64,000 nucleotides of DNA from Cellulomonas sp. Leaf395. GTDB taxonomy: Bacteria > Actinomycetota > Actinomycetes > Actinomycetales > Cellulomonadaceae. The notes beneath the pieces were generated by a model, which was not told the DNA's origin, did not search any database, and was given only the letters and a program-made list of their open reading frames with translations. Below, in pieces: positions 44,140 to 53,750 of the stretch. Position numbers and translations under genes: made by a program. Within the stretch, counting starts at the first letter, position 1, and the number at the start of each line of letters is the position of its first letter. The DNA is taken from assembly GCF_001424125.1 (NCBI RefSeq), contig NZ_LMQI01000003.1, positions 99,259 to 163,258 of the forward strand, read 5' to 3'.

Positions 44140-47085
44140 TCAGCGGATCTCGACGTCGTCGATCACGTGGGTGCCTGCGTTGAAGTACAGGTTCACCTTC
44201 TTCACGTCGGCCAGCTGCACACCGCACTCGGCGCTCAGCGTGGCCAGGTCCACCAGCACGTCGGACGTGGGCGCGGAGATCCATCCCACCTGCGACGTCT
44301 CGCACCAGGTCCAGGACGACCCCAGCTGCAGGGCCGCCTTGGTGTCGAAGCCGGTGGTGGACAGGACGTCGAACCGCAGCTCCGTGCGCCCGGTCCAGTC
44401 ACCGGTCGACGGACCGAACCCGAACCAGCCGCCGTCCGGGGCTGCGGCGGCGATCGTCAGCGCCCCACCGTCGGCAGTGGCCGTCCCGCCGGCCGCGTCG
44501 AGCGGACCCCAGCCCTGGGCGCCGTCGGCGAAGTCGGTGAGCACGACGGGCGCGAGCAGGCTCGGCCGGTGGTCGTACCGGTCGAGGTACCCGGCGAAGT
44601 CGCCGCGCGTGACCACCGTGAGCACGCCGTACGCGGTGGCCGAGGTCGGCACGATGATGCCGGTCTCGGTCGCCCACGCGATGGCCTTGCCGAACGGGTG
44701 CCACGACGGGACGTCGGTGAACGCCTCCGGTGCGGCAGGCTCGGGCGACCCGGCCAGCCGCCAGAGCAGCTCAGCCGCTGACGAGCGGTCGAGCGGCGCC
44801 TTGGGCGCGAAGCGCAGGATCATCGGGTCGACGAGCTTCTCGTGCGCCAACCACTCGATCTCCTTGTAGAAGGAGTGCTTCGGGGGCACGTCCTTGAACG
44901 TGGGCTTCGTCGCCGTGGGGACGAAGGTCGACTCGGAGTAGCGGTAGAGCAGCGACGCCGCGGCCTCGCGGGTCTCCGGCTTGGTCGGCCGGAACGTGCC
45001 GTCCTTGTAGCCGTCGTCGAGACCCTGCTCGTGCAGCCAGATGATGCTGTCGACGTTGGCGGAACCCGGGGGCACGTCTGAGAAGAGGGGCGGCGGCTCG
45101 ACACCCGGCAGGGCGGCGATGTCGTCGACGACGATGCTGCCCGACGAGTCGCCGGAGCCGTCGTCGGCGGCGTTCACGTAGATGTTGAACTGCGAGATCG
45201 CCTTCAGGTCCGCGTCGCTGATGCGGCGGTCGGCGTTGGCGGTGTCCCACGGAGCCGGGCGCCAGTCGACGAACGGGAACGTGACCACGCCGGCCTCGGT
45301 GCCTGCCAGGGACGGGTACGCCTCGTAGGAGACGCCGCCGGCCACGAGCTGGAGCACCATCTTGTTGCCGGAGCCGTCGGGCTCGACCCAGAGCGCGAGC
45401 TCGTTGAAGTCCGACCAGTCGCCGCTGATCTGCTTGCCCGTGCCGGTGTAGGTCTGGGTGGCGAAGTCGTAGTCCATCCGCAGCGCCTTGGACTCCCCGG
45501 ACGTGTCGAGCGAGAGCGTGTTGGCGCCGTAGGAGACGTACTCGGCCCGCAGCGCGGTGTCGTCGCCGTACCCCTCGTAGTCGTCGACGACGCCGGGCCC
45601 GAAGGTCGGTCGCGGGCCGAGGACGACGGACACGCTGTCGGTGAGCGCCTCGACGCCGTCGACGATCACGTGGACCTCGAGCGTCTGGGTGCTGTTGTCC
45701 AGCTGCGCCGCGGGGATGTCCCACGGGGCCGACCACCAGAGACCGTCACCGGGTGCGAGCTCGATCTCGGTGTCCCCGACCGTGGCGTAGACGCGGTCGG
45801 CGTCGACGTTCTGGACCGTGGCGCGGATGGTCGTCGGCGACGTCGCCACGCGGGCGCTGTCCGCGGGAGATGCGATGTGCAGGACCGGCCCGGCGGGCGT
45901 CGTGTCCACGGCACGGTCGAACGCGCCGGTGACCTCGCTCGCGAACAGGGTGAACGGGTCCGCTGCGTATGCCTGGAAGTCGGGCAGCAGGGCGTCCCCC
46001 GTCACGGGCACGAAGTGCTGGCCGGCGTCGAAGTTGGCCCACGTCTCCATGTACGCGCTGCGGCTGGCCTTCGGGTCGGCCTTGATGGCGTTCAGCACCT
46101 TGGTGAACCACTGCTCGGGGCTGGAGCCGCTGGTGCCGACGCCGCCCGAGACGCCGAACTCGGTGAACGCCGAGACCTTGCCCTTGGCGTCGGCCAGGTC
46201 GGCGATCATGCCGAGGTCCGTCACCAGGCCGTCGAGGAACGCGTCGGAGCCTGTGTTGTCGTACGCGTCGAGGCCGAGGACGTCGATGAACTCGTCGCCG
46301 GGGTACGTGCGCAGGTACTGCTCGACGTTGCCACCGAACCCGCTGCCGGGGCTGAACGCGTAGAGGAAGTTGGAGACGCCCTTGAGGTCGCGCAGGTACT
46401 CGACCGTGTAGCGGTAGAGCTCCTTGTACTCCCCGGGGGAGCCGAACGCGGCACCCCACCAGAACCAGGAGCCCGCGTTCTCGTGCCACGGCCGGAAGAC
46501 GATCGGGATGAGGTTGCCCTCGGCGTCGCGGGCGCCGTCCGCCGCGGCCGCGATGTTGTCCAGGTACGCGTTGAGCTCCGCGTTCTTGGCGCCGCCGGGC
46601 AGGACCGCGCGCAGGGTGTCGCCCGTGGTGTCGTAGAAGCTGCCGCCGGTGACGAAGTTCTCGATGTGCGCGGACAGGGTGTTGATGCCGCCGAGGTCGT
46701 GCGCCTTGGCGATGTAGTCGTCGAGCGCGGCGATGTTCTGCGCGGTGGTGTTGCTCGCCGAGCCCGGGGCCTCGTCGCCCTGCAGGATCAGCGTGTCCCA
46801 GCCAAAGACCGCGGGGTAGTCGCCGGTCATGTTCTTGACGTCGGACCTCACGCCGTCGGCGCCGGTGAACGTCAGGCCGTACGACGTCGTGTGCTGGTGG
46901 CCGAACAGGATGCCGACGCCGCGGACGTCGTCGAGGTAGGAGAACAGCGAACGGGTCTGCGGGCTGGCGTCCGGGTCGACGATGGTCACGGTCTCGGCCG
47001 CCTGGGCGGGCAGTGTCACGAGCCCGCAGAGCGCCGCTGCGGTGATCCCCGCGGTCAGGGCGCGCGCGAGATGACGGTTCTTCAT
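44140..47085 (-). CDS. man26A: Multi-domain GH26 beta-mannanase with SLH repeats (Man26A-like)
   Basis: 981 residues. Signal peptide (1-30, AQAA), GH26 domain (about 31-385) with acid/base Glu202 in RPWHENAGSWFWWG and nucleophile Glu309 in AFTEFGVSGG, an Ig-like domain (about 398-490), a CBM23-like mannan-binding module (about 492-659; VDDYEGYGDD, VVDDIAAL), three SLH repeats (about 668-837; FSDVPPGS, FKDVPPKHS, FTDVPSWHP) and a C-terminal module of about 130 residues, perhaps another binding domain. This layout is that of Cellulomonas fimi Man26A. The SLH repeats should hold it on the cell wall. ATG at 47085 has GGAGG 5 nt before it. Confidence 0.92.
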   Translation of the reverse strand: MKNRHLARALTAGITAAALCGLVTLPAQAAETVTIVDPDASPQTRSLFSYLDDVRGVGILFGHQHTTSYGLTFTGADGVRSDVKNMTGDYPAVFGWDTLILQGDEAPGSASNTTAQNIAALDDYIAKAHDLGGINTLSAHIENFVTGGSFYDTTGDTLRAVLPGGAKNAELNAYLDNIAAAADGARDAEGNLIPIVFRPWHENAGSWFWWGAAFGSPGEYKELYRYTVEYLRDLKGVSNFLYAFSPGSGFGGNVEQYLRTYPGDEFIDVLGLDAYDNTGSDAFLDGLVTDLGMIADLADAKGKVSAFTEFGVSGGVGTSGSSPEQWFTKVLNAIKADPKASRSAYMETWANFDAGQHFVPVTGDALLPDFQAYAADPFTLFASEVTGAFDRAVDTTPAGPVLHIASPADSARVATSPTTIRATVQNVDADRVYATVGDTEIELAPGDGLWWSAPWDIPAAQLDNSTQTLEVHVIVDGVEALTDSVSVVLGPRPTFGPGVVDDYEGYGDDTALRAEYVSYGANTLSLDTSGESKALRMDYDFATQTYTGTGKQISGDWSDFNELALWVEPDGSGNKMVLQLVAGGVSYEAYPSLAGTEAGVVTFPFVDWRPAPWDTANADRRISDADLKAISQFNIYVNAADDGSGDSSGSIVVDDIAALPGVEPPPLFSDVPPGSANVDSIIWLHEQGLDDGYKDGTFRPTKPETREAAASLLYRYSESTFVPTATKPTFKDVPPKHSFYKEIEWLAHEKLVDPMILRFAPKAPLDRSSAAELLWRLAGSPEPAAPEAFTDVPSWHPFGKAIAWATETGIIVPTSATAYGVLTVVTRGDFAGYLDRYDHRPSLLAPVVLTDFADGAQGWGPLDAAGGTATADGGALTIAAAAPDGGWFGFGPSTGDWTGRTELRFDVLSTTGFDTKAALQLGSSWTWCETSQVGWISAPTSDVLVDLATLSAECGVQLADVKKVNLYFNAGTHVIDDVEIR

Positions 47086-47195
47086 TGAACCTCCTGGTGG
47101 GTCTCGATCCGCGAACAACCGACGGTGCCGACGGTCGCGGACGAGGCGGAGCAGAGTTAGTCAAGTTACCAAAGAAAGAGCCGAACCGGACAGAC

Positions 47196-47208
47196 TCGAA
47201 ACGTTTGA
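47196..47208 (-). promoter_or_regulatory. AAACGTTT palindrome before the GH26 gene
   Basis: TCGAAACGTTTGA lies 111 nt before the GH26 start. Its GAAACG half matches the GAAACGCTTC element before both GH5 mannanases. It is probably a LacI-type operator for mannan control. The surrounding A/T-rich stretch (about 47150-47200) is unusual here and may hold the GH26 promoter. Confidence 0.5.
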
Positions 47209-47242
47209 GCCCGCCGTCGCCGCCGACGCTCGGCGGCCGAAC

Positions 47243-47288
47243 AAGCCATGAGTGCGGCCGAGGGAGCGCTCGGCAGCACTCATGGCTT
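47243..47288. other. Very strong hairpin in the GH26-proC gap
   Basis: Arms AAGCCATGAGTGC (47243-47255) and GCACTCATGGCTT (47276-47288) pair perfectly over 13 bp, with inner CCGAG/CTCGG pairing. It lies in the middle of the 328-nt divergent gap (47086-47413). That gap also holds the GH26 leader and promoter on the left and the AGCGCT operator and proC leader on the right. A terminator is odd between divergent genes. Confidence 0.6.
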
Positions 47289-47333
47289 GCTGGACGCAGC
47301 GGAGGCTGACGGATCGGCGGCAGAGGCATCAAT

Positions 47334-47345
47334 GTGAGCGCTCAC
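47334..47345. promoter_or_regulatory. LacI-type operator before proC-lacI
   Basis: GTGAGCGCTCAC is a perfect 12-bp palindrome with the same AGCGCT core as the operators at 49763 and 61697. It sits 69 nt before proC, whose next gene is a LacI regulator, so autoregulation through the proC promoter is likely. Confidence 0.6.
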
Positions 47346-47413
47346 CCCGATGGCCGCCTCTCGTCTGTAGGCTCGCGGCGTCGCCCTCCGGCGGCACGAA
47401 CGGGAGGACGACG

Positions 47414-48244
47414 ATGACCGACGAGCCCACCAGTAGCAGGCCGCAGGTCGCGGTGCTGGGTGGCGGTGTCATGGGGGAGACCCTGCTCAGCGCGCTGCTG
47501 ACTGCGGGATGGGCGCCGGAGCAGGTCGAGGTGACCGAGCGGCACGTCCCCCGGGCCGACGAGCTCGCCGGTCGCTACAGCGTCCGCACCGGGGCGCCGA
47601 ACGCCGAGGCGGCCGCGCGGGCCGACGTCGTGCTCCTGGCCGTCAAGCCGAACGTCGTCGCGTCGGTCCTCGACGAGATCAAGCAGGCGCTGCGCGGCGG
47701 CGAGCTCGTCGTCAGCGTCGCGGCCGGGCTGCCGATCGCCAGCTACGAGAAGCGGCTCAACCCCGGGCAGCCCGTCGTCCGCGTCATGCCGAACACGCCG
47801 GCGGTCGTCGGCAAGGGCGCCAGCGCCATCGCGCCCGGCACGCACGCGAGCGAGGGGCACCTGGTCCTCGTCGAGACGATGCTCGCCGCCACCGGCCTCG
47901 TGGTCCGGGTGGAGGAGAAGGACCTCGACGCCGTCACCGCGATCTCCGGGTCCGGTCCGGCGTACGCGTTCTACCTGATCGACGCGATGGCGGAGGCGGG
48001 GGTGCTGCTCGGGCTCAGCCGTGACCTCGCGACCAGGCTCGCCGTGGCCACCGTCGAAGGGTCCGCCGCGCTCGCAGCCCAGTCGGGAGACCACCCCGCC
48101 GTCCTGCGCGAACGGGTGTCCTCCCCGGGCGGCACCACCGTCGCTGCGGTCCAGGTGCTCGATGCCCACGGCGTGCGGGCCGGCGTCGTCGCCGCCGCGG
48201 AGGCGGCCCGCAACCGCTCGCGCGAGCTCGGCCAGCAGTACTGA
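47414..48244 (+). CDS. proC: Pyrroline-5-carboxylate reductase
   Basis: 276 residues. Last step of proline synthesis. N-terminal NADPH motif VAVLGGGVMGETLLSALL, VLLAVKPNVV, VRVMPNTPAVVGKGASAI, AISGSGPAYAFYLIDAMAEAG and RERVSSPGGTTVAAVQVLD, all typical. ATG at 47414 has GGGAGGACG upstream. It is followed after 10 nt by a LacI regulator, an odd pairing of amino-acid synthesis with sugar control. Confidence 0.96.
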   Translation: MTDEPTSSRPQVAVLGGGVMGETLLSALLTAGWAPEQVEVTERHVPRADELAGRYSVRTGAPNAEAAARADVVLLAVKPNVVASVLDEIKQALRGGELVVSVAAGLPIASYEKRLNPGQPVVRVMPNTPAVVGKGASAIAPGTHASEGHLVLVETMLAATGLVVRVEEKDLDAVTAISGSGPAYAFYLIDAMAEAGVLLGLSRDLATRLAVATVEGSAALAAQSGDHPAVLRERVSSPGGTTVAAVQVLDAHGVRAGVVAAAEAARNRSRELGQQY

Positions 48245-48254
48245 TGAGCCTGCG

Positions 48255-49262
48255 ATGAACTCAGCCGCTCGGCCCCCTGCCATGAGTGACGTCGCCGCGC
48301 TCGCGGGCGTCTCTCACCAGACGGTCTCCCGGGTGCTCAACGGCCACCCGAGCGTCCGCCCCGAGACCCGCGAGCGCGTCGCCGAGGCCATCGCCCAGCT
48401 GGGCTACCGCCGCAACAGTGCCGCCCGCACCCTGGTCACTCGTCGGTCCGGCACGCTGGGCGTCGTCACCCCGGCCACCGCGCTGTACGGCCCGACGAGC
48501 ACCCTGGTGGGGCTCGAGGAGGCCGCGCGCGTGGTCGGCTGGTTCGTCTCCGTGGCGACCATCCGGCAGTTCGACGGCGACAGCATGCACAACGCGCTGG
48601 AGCACTTCCTCGGCCAGGGTGTCGACGGCATCGCGATCATCGCGCCGACGACGGAGGTCGCCCAGGCCATCGCCGCGATCGCGTCCCCGGTTCCCGTGGT
48701 GCTGATCTCGTCTGCGTCCGACGTCCCGCCCGTGCCGCACCTGCACGCCGTCGGCGTCGACCAGCGCCACGGCGCCCGGCTGGCCACCCAGCACCTGCTC
48801 GACCAGGGGTTCTCCGAGGTGGTCCACGTGGCCGGCCCGCAGGACTGGTTCGACGCCCAGGACCGGCTGGCCGGGTGGCGCGAGGTCTGCGGCCCCGGTG
48901 CCCCCGAGCACATCGAGGCCGGGTGGGACGCCGCCGACGGCTACGAGCTGGGGCTGCGCATAGCGCGCGAGGGCGTGCCGTCCGCGATCTTCGCGGCCAA
49001 CGACCAGCTGGCGCTCGGTCTCCTGCACGCGTTCTGGGAGAAGGGCGTGCGGGTGCCCGACGACGTCGCGATCGTGGGGTTCGACGACGAGGTCGGCGCC
49101 GCCCACTACACGCCGCCGCTGACCACCGTCCGGCAGGACTTCGGGGCGCTCGGGCGGCTCGCGGTCGACTCCCTGCAAGCCGCGTTCGCCGGCAAGGACG
49201 TCGCGCGTCAGCAGATCCCGGCCGAGCTGGTGGTCCGCGCCAGCTCGGTGCGCCGCGCCTGA
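48255..49262 (+). CDS. LacI-family regulator, probable arabinose repressor
   Basis: 335 residues. N-terminal HTH MSDVAALAGVSHQTVSRVLNGHPSVRPETRERV, followed by the hinge GYRRNSAARTLVTRRSGTLGVV and a periplasmic-binding-like sugar domain ending in IVGFDDEVGAAHYTPPLTTVRQDF. The ara operon lies downstream (start 49836), with an AGCGCT palindrome between, and another AGCGCT site lies before its own operon. It is therefore the best candidate to read those sites; the effector would be arabinose or a derivative. ATG 48255 precedes a second in-frame ATG nine codons later. Confidence 0.92.
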   Translation: MNSAARPPAMSDVAALAGVSHQTVSRVLNGHPSVRPETRERVAEAIAQLGYRRNSAARTLVTRRSGTLGVVTPATALYGPTSTLVGLEEAARVVGWFVSVATIRQFDGDSMHNALEHFLGQGVDGIAIIAPTTEVAQAIAAIASPVPVVLISSASDVPPVPHLHAVGVDQRHGARLATQHLLDQGFSEVVHVAGPQDWFDAQDRLAGWREVCGPGAPEHIEAGWDAADGYELGLRIAREGVPSAIFAANDQLALGLLHAFWEKGVRVPDDVAIVGFDDEVGAAHYTPPLTTVRQDFGALGRLAVDSLQAAFAGKDVARQQIPAELVVRASSVRRA

Positions 49263-49321
49263 GGCTGGCGACGACCCACGGCCCTAGGCTCGGGGCACGC
49301 CCGTTGCACCCTGGAGGTCCG

Positions 49322-49660
49322 ATGATCGACATCGCCCAGCTCGCTGATCAGCACCTGGACGCCGCCCGGTCGGACGCGCACGGCCGGTCGGCCGGGGTCG
49401 TGGCCCACGACGGCGAGCTGCGTCAGACGGTGATCGCCCTGACCGCGGGGTCGAGCCTCGGGGAGCACAACTCGCCCAACGCGGCGACGCTGCAGGTCTT
49501 CCGGGGGCGCGTGCGCGTCGAGTCGCCGGCCGGTGACGTGGAGGCCAGCTCCGGGCACCTGTGGGTGCTCACGCACGAGCGGCACTCGGTGCACGCGGTC
49601 GAGGACTCCGTCTTCCTGCTCACGACGCTCACCGGGCTGGGTCGGGCGTCGCATGGCTGA
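49322..49660 (+). CDS. Small cupin-domain protein
   Basis: 112 residues. A single cupin barrel: LTAGSSLGEHNSPNAATLQVFRGRVRVES and SSGHLWVLTHERHSVHAVEDSVFLLTT, with His in both cupin motifs. It may bind a metal and a small molecule, but its function is unknown. ATG at 49322 with GGAGG about 6 nt upstream. It follows lacI by 59 nt and may be co-transcribed. Confidence 0.8.
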   Translation: MIDIAQLADQHLDAARSDAHGRSAGVVAHDGELRQTVIALTAGSSLGEHNSPNAATLQVFRGRVRVESPAGDVEASSGHLWVLTHERHSVHAVEDSVFLLTTLTGLGRASHG

Positions 49661-49762
49661 GCAGCGGGCTCGAGGGGCGGCGACGATTCCGGTCGTGCTA
49701 GCGACCGCGCAGGTGGGCGCAACCCGTCGACACCGTCGGTGAGATGGTGCACCGAAGACCGG

Positions 49763-49778
49763 ATGTTAGCGCTAACAT
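49763..49778. promoter_or_regulatory. Perfect LacI-type operator before the ara operon
   Basis: ATGTTAGCGCTAACAT is a perfect 16-bp palindrome, 57 nt before the araB-type start. The centre and arm sequence nearly match the site at 61697. It is the strongest operator candidate in the window and points to repression by the nearby LacI protein. Confidence 0.75.
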
Positions 49779-49835
49779 AGGAGTCGGCCGCTGGTGTCCG
49801 CCGCGGTCCGTGACGTACGGAGCGGAGCCCGCGTG

Positions 49836-51416
49836 ATGACGGTCGATCCCCACGGTGCCGACCCCCGGGAGGCCATCGCCGCCGGTCGGACGGCCATCGG
49901 CATCGAGCTGGGCTCCACCCGGATCAAGGCCGTCCTGATCGGCCCGGGCCACGTGCCGCTGGCGAGCGGCAGCCACGACTGGGAGAACCAGTTCGTCGAC
50001 CGCGTCTGGACGTACTCGCTGGACGCCGTCTGGTCCGGCCTGCAGCAGGCGGTCGCCGCGCTGCTGGCCGACGCCGAGGCGCAGCACGGGGTGCGGCCGA
50101 CCACGGTCGGTGCCATCGGGATCTCCGCGATGATGCACGGCTACCTCGCGTTCGACGACGCCGACGAGCTCCTCGTGCCGTTCCGCACCTGGCGCAACAC
50201 CACCACCGGGGCGGCCGCGGCGGAGCTCACCGCCCTGTTCGGGCACAACATCCCGCTGCGCTGGTCGATCGCCCACCTGCGCCAGGCGGAGCTCGACGCG
50301 GAGCCGCACGTCCCGCACATCGCGTTCGTCACGACGCTCGCCGGGTACGTGCACTGGAAGCTGACCGGCCGCAAGGTGCTGGGCATCGGCGACGCGTCGG
50401 GCATGTTCCCGATCGACCCGGCGACCAGGGCGTACGACGCGCAGATGCTCGCGGCGTACCCGGGCGCGCGCCTCGACGGCCTGCTGCCTGAGGTCCTGCT
50501 CGCCGGACAGGACGCGGGGAGCCTGACCGAGTCCGGCGCGGCCCTGCTCGACCCCACGGGCACCTTGGCGCCGGGCATCCCGGTCTGCCCGCCCGAGGGC
50601 GACGCCGGCACCGGGATGGTCGCTACCAACGCCGTGGCACCACGCACGGGCAACGTCAGCGTCGGCACCAGCATCTTCGCGATGGTGGTGCTGGAGAGGG
50701 CGCTGAGCAGCGTCCATCACGAGCTCGACCTGGTCACCACACCGTCCGGCGACCTCGTCGCGATGGTGCACTGCAACAACGGTGCCAGCGAGCTCGGGGC
50801 GTGGGCGGAGGTGTTCGGCCAGTTCGCTGCGGCCCTCGGGACCACGGCGAGCGCCGACGAGGTCTTCGGCGTGCTGCTGCGCGAGGCGCTGCGCGGGGAT
50901 GCCGACGGGGGCGGACTGCTGGCCTACAACTACCTGTCCGGCGAGCCGATCACGGGGCTCGACGAGGGCCGCCCGCTGGTCGTGCGCACCCCGGACAGCC
51001 GCCTGACGCTCGCCAACTTCATGCGCACGCAGGTCTACAGCGCGTTCGGCACCCTCAGCCTCGGCATGCGGGTCCTGCGCGGTGAGGGCGTCGAGCTCGA
51101 CGCGATGTTCGCGCACGGTGGCCTGTTCCGGACGGAGGGTGTCGCGCAGCGGTTGCTGGCGGCGGCCGTCGGTGCGCCGGTGACCGTCGGGAGCACGGCG
51201 GGCGAAGGCGGTGCCTGGGGGATCGCGGTGCTGGCGGCGTACCTGGGCGCAGCGCCCGAGCAGGACCTGGCCGGCTATCTGGAGGACCGTGTGTTCGGAG
51301 GCGCCGTCGCGACGACGGTGGAGCCGGACCACGACGACGTCCGCGGCTTCGACGCCTACCTCGAGCGCTACAGCGCCGGGCTGGCGATCGAGAAGGCCGC
51401 GGTGGAGGCACTGTGA
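49836..51416 (+). CDS. FGGY-family sugar kinase, ribulokinase role
   Basis: 526 residues. FGGY kinase: [16 protein letters not shown] at the N-terminus (phosphate 1 motif), [25 protein letters not shown], and ATP-site [36 protein letters not shown] in the second domain. It is not a classical AraB by motif but takes the kinase place in an operon with araD and araA, so it should make L-ribulose 5-phosphate. ATG at 49836 follows an in-frame GTG. The stop overlaps araD. Confidence 0.88.
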   Translation: MTVDPHGADPREAIAAGRTAIGIELGSTRIKAVLIGPGHVPLASGSHDWENQFVDRVWTYSLDAVWSGLQQAVAALLADAEAQHGVRPTTVGAIGISAMMHGYLAFDDADELLVPFRTWRNTTTGAAAAELTALFGHNIPLRWSIAHLRQAELDAEPHVPHIAFVTTLAGYVHWKLTGRKVLGIGDASGMFPIDPATRAYDAQMLAAYPGARLDGLLPEVLLAGQDAGSLTESGAALLDPTGTLAPGIPVCPPEGDAGTGMVATNAVAPRTGNVSVGTSIFAMVVLERALSSVHHELDLVTTPSGDLVAMVHCNNGASELGAWAEVFGQFAAALGTTASADEVFGVLLREALRGDADGGGLLAYNYLSGEPITGLDEGRPLVVRTPDSRLTLANFMRTQVYSAFGTLSLGMRVLRGEGVELDAMFAHGGLFRTEGVAQRLLAAAVGAPVTVGSTAGEGGAWGIAVLAAYLGAAPEQDLAGYLEDRVFGGAVATTVEPDHDDVRGFDAYLERYSAGLAIEKAAVEAL

Positions 51417-52156
51417 CCACCTTCCCGCAGGGATACCCGCAGACCGTGCTCGACGAGATCGCGCGCACGCGCGCCGTCGTCGCGACCCTGCACGCCGAGC
51501 TCCCGCGCTGGGGCCTCGTGGTGTGGACCGCCGGCAACGTGTCGCAGCGTGTCGTGGTCGACCCGCCGTCGGGTCCTGGTCCCGACGACCTGCTCGTCAT
51601 CAAGCCCTCCGGCGTCACGTACGACGAGCTCACGCCGGAGGCGATGGTCGTCTGCGACCTCGACGGGAACCTGGTCGACGGCACTCGCGCCCCGTCGAGC
51701 GACACCGCCGCGCACGCCTACGTCTACCAGCACATGCCGCACATCGGCGGCGTCGTGCACACCCACTCGACGTACGCGACGGCCTGGGCCGCGCGCGCCG
51801 AGCCGGTGCCGTGCGTGCTGACGATGATGGCCGACGAGTTCGGCGGCGACGTGCCGATCGGCCCGTTCGCGCTCATCGGCGACGACTCCATCGGCCGCGG
51901 CATCGTCGAGACCCTGCGGGACTCCCGCAGCCCGGCGGTCCTCATGCGCAACCACGGCCCGTTCACCATCGGCAAGGACGCCAAGGCCGCCGTGAAGGCG
52001 GCCGTCATGGTCGAGGAGGTCGCCCGCACGGTGCACATCGCCCGTCAGCTGGGCGACACCGTGCCGATCGCCCAGTCCGACATCGACTCCCTGTACGCCC
52101 GCTATCAGCACGTCTACGGCCAGCAGCCCACGAACACCACGGAGAGCGACTCATGA
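51413..52156 (+). CDS. araD: L-ribulose-5-phosphate 4-epimerase
   Basis: 247 residues, class II aldolase fold. It converts L-ribulose 5-phosphate to D-xylulose 5-phosphate. Motifs: [39 protein letters not shown] with the zinc-binding His pair, and [31 protein letters not shown] start overlaps the kinase stop and its stop overlaps araA (ATGA). Confidence 0.95.
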   Translation: MTTFPQGYPQTVLDEIARTRAVVATLHAELPRWGLVVWTAGNVSQRVVVDPPSGPGPDDLLVIKPSGVTYDELTPEAMVVCDLDGNLVDGTRAPSSDTAAHAYVYQHMPHIGGVVHTHSTYATAWAARAEPVPCVLTMMADEFGGDVPIGPFALIGDDSIGRGIVETLRDSRSPAVLMRNHGPFTIGKDAKAAVKAAVMVEEVARTVHIARQLGDTVPIAQSDIDSLYARYQHVYGQQPTNTTESDS

Positions 52157-53655
52157 CCAAGCCCTACGCCGACCGCGAGATCTGGTTCCTCACCGGGAGC
52201 CAGGGTCTGTACGGCGAGGAGACCCTGCGGCAGGTCGCGACGCAGTCGCAGGAGATCGCCGCCGTGCTGGAGGGTGTCCTCCCGGCGAAGGTCGTCTGGA
52301 AGCCCGTGCTGACCGACTCCGACGCGATCCGTCGTGCGGCGCTGGAGGCCAACGCGGACGACTCCGTCATCGGCGTGATCGCGTGGATGCACACGTTCTC
52401 CCCGGCCAAGATGTGGATCGCGGGCCTCGACGCGCTGCGCACCCCGCTGCTGCACCTGCACACGCAGGCCAACGTCGAGCTGCCGTGGGACACCATCGAC
52501 TTCGACTTCATGAACCTCAACCAGGCCGCGCACGGCGACCGCGAGTTCGGGTACATCGCGACGCGCCTCGGCGCCGCGCGCAAGACGGTCGCGGGGCACG
52601 TGTCGAACCCGGCCGTGACCGCGTCGATCGACGTCTGGGTGCGGGCGTGCGCCGGCTGGGCCGCGACGCACGAGCTCAAGCTGGCGCGGTTCGGCGACAA
52701 CATGCGCAACGTCGCGGTGACCGAGGGTGACAAGACGGAGGCCGAGCTGCGCTTCGGCGTCTCGGTGAACACGTGGGGCGTGAACGACCTGGTCGCCGCC
52801 GTCGACGCGGTGGCCGACGCGGACATCGACGCGCTCGTCGCCGAGTACGAGGAGCTGTACGACGTCGTCCCCGAGCTGCGCACGAGCGGCGACCGGCACG
52901 ACTCCCTGCGCTACGGCGCCCGCCAGGAGATCGCGCTGCGCACCCTGCTCGAGTCGCTCGGCGCCAAGGCGTTCACCACGAACTTCGAGGACCTCGGCGA
53001 CCTGCGCCAGCTGCCCGGGCTCGCCGTCCAGCGGCTCATGGCCGACGGCTACGGGTTCGGCGCCGAGGGCGACTGGAAGACCGCGATCCTCGTCCGCGCC
53101 GCGAAGGTCATGGGCGAGGGCCTGCCCGGTGGCGCGTCGCTCATGGAGGACTACACCTACGACCTGACGCCCGGCTCGGAGCGGATCCTCGGCGCGCACA
53201 TGCTCGAGATCTGCCCGACGCTGACCACGTCGAAGCCGACCCTCGAGGTCCACCCGCTGGGCATCGGCGGCAAGGAGGACCCGGTCCGCCTGGTGTTCAG
53301 CGCCGACCCCGGAGTCGGCGTCGTCGTCTCGATGGCCGACATGCGCGACCGCTTCCGGCTCACGGCCAACGTGGTCGACGTCGTCCCGCCCACGGCCGAC
53401 CTGCCGCACCTGCCCGTCGCGCGCGCCGTGTGGGAGCCCCGTCCGGACTTCCGCACGTCCGCCGAGGCGTGGCTGACCGCCGGGGGAGCGCACCACACGG
53501 TGCTCACGACCGCCGTCGGCGTCGAGGCGTTCGAGGACTTCGCCGAGATCGCCCGCACCGAGCTGCTCGTGATCGACGAGGCGACCACCCGCCGCGGCTT
53601 CCGTGACCAGGTCCGCTGGAACCAGGTCTACTTCCGGCTCGCCCAGGGCTTCTGA
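52153..53655 (+). CDS. araA: L-arabinose isomerase
   Basis: 500 residues, full length. It turns L-arabinose to L-ribulose. N-terminal [86 protein letters not shown] and [12 protein letters not shown] show a complete enzyme. Its length equals the E. coli enzyme. ATG at 52153. A hairpin terminator follows. Confidence 0.97.
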   Translation: MTKPYADREIWFLTGSQGLYGEETLRQVATQSQEIAAVLEGVLPAKVVWKPVLTDSDAIRRAALEANADDSVIGVIAWMHTFSPAKMWIAGLDALRTPLLHLHTQANVELPWDTIDFDFMNLNQAAHGDREFGYIATRLGAARKTVAGHVSNPAVTASIDVWVRACAGWAATHELKLARFGDNMRNVAVTEGDKTEAELRFGVSVNTWGVNDLVAAVDAVADADIDALVAEYEELYDVVPELRTSGDRHDSLRYGARQEIALRTLLESLGAKAFTTNFEDLGDLRQLPGLAVQRLMADGYGFGAEGDWKTAILVRAAKVMGEGLPGGASLMEDYTYDLTPGSERILGAHMLEICPTLTTSKPTLEVHPLGIGGKEDPVRLVFSADPGVGVVVSMADMRDRFRLTANVVDVVPPTADLPHLPVARAVWEPRPDFRTSAEAWLTAGGAHHTVLTTAVGVEAFEDFAEIARTELLVIDEATTRRGFRDQVRWNQVYFRLAQGF

Positions 53656-53661
53656 CGGCTC

Positions 53662-53706
53662 TGCCCGAGCGGGTGGAGACGCCCCACGCATTGCCCCGCT
53701 CGGGCA
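53662..53706 (+). terminator. Hairpin terminator of the ara operon
   Basis: TGCCCGAGCGGG (53662-53673) pairs perfectly with CCCGCTCGGGCA (53695-53706), leaving a 21-nt loop. It starts 7 nt after the araA stop. Confidence 0.65.
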
Positions 53707-53750
53707 TCCGTGCATACCGTCGTCATCACGGCAACGCAGGGAGCGGATCG

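Noticed and set aside
49836-51416. Calling the kinase xylulokinase
   Set aside because: The motifs are general FGGY ones, and the operon with araD and araA points to ribulose as substrate.
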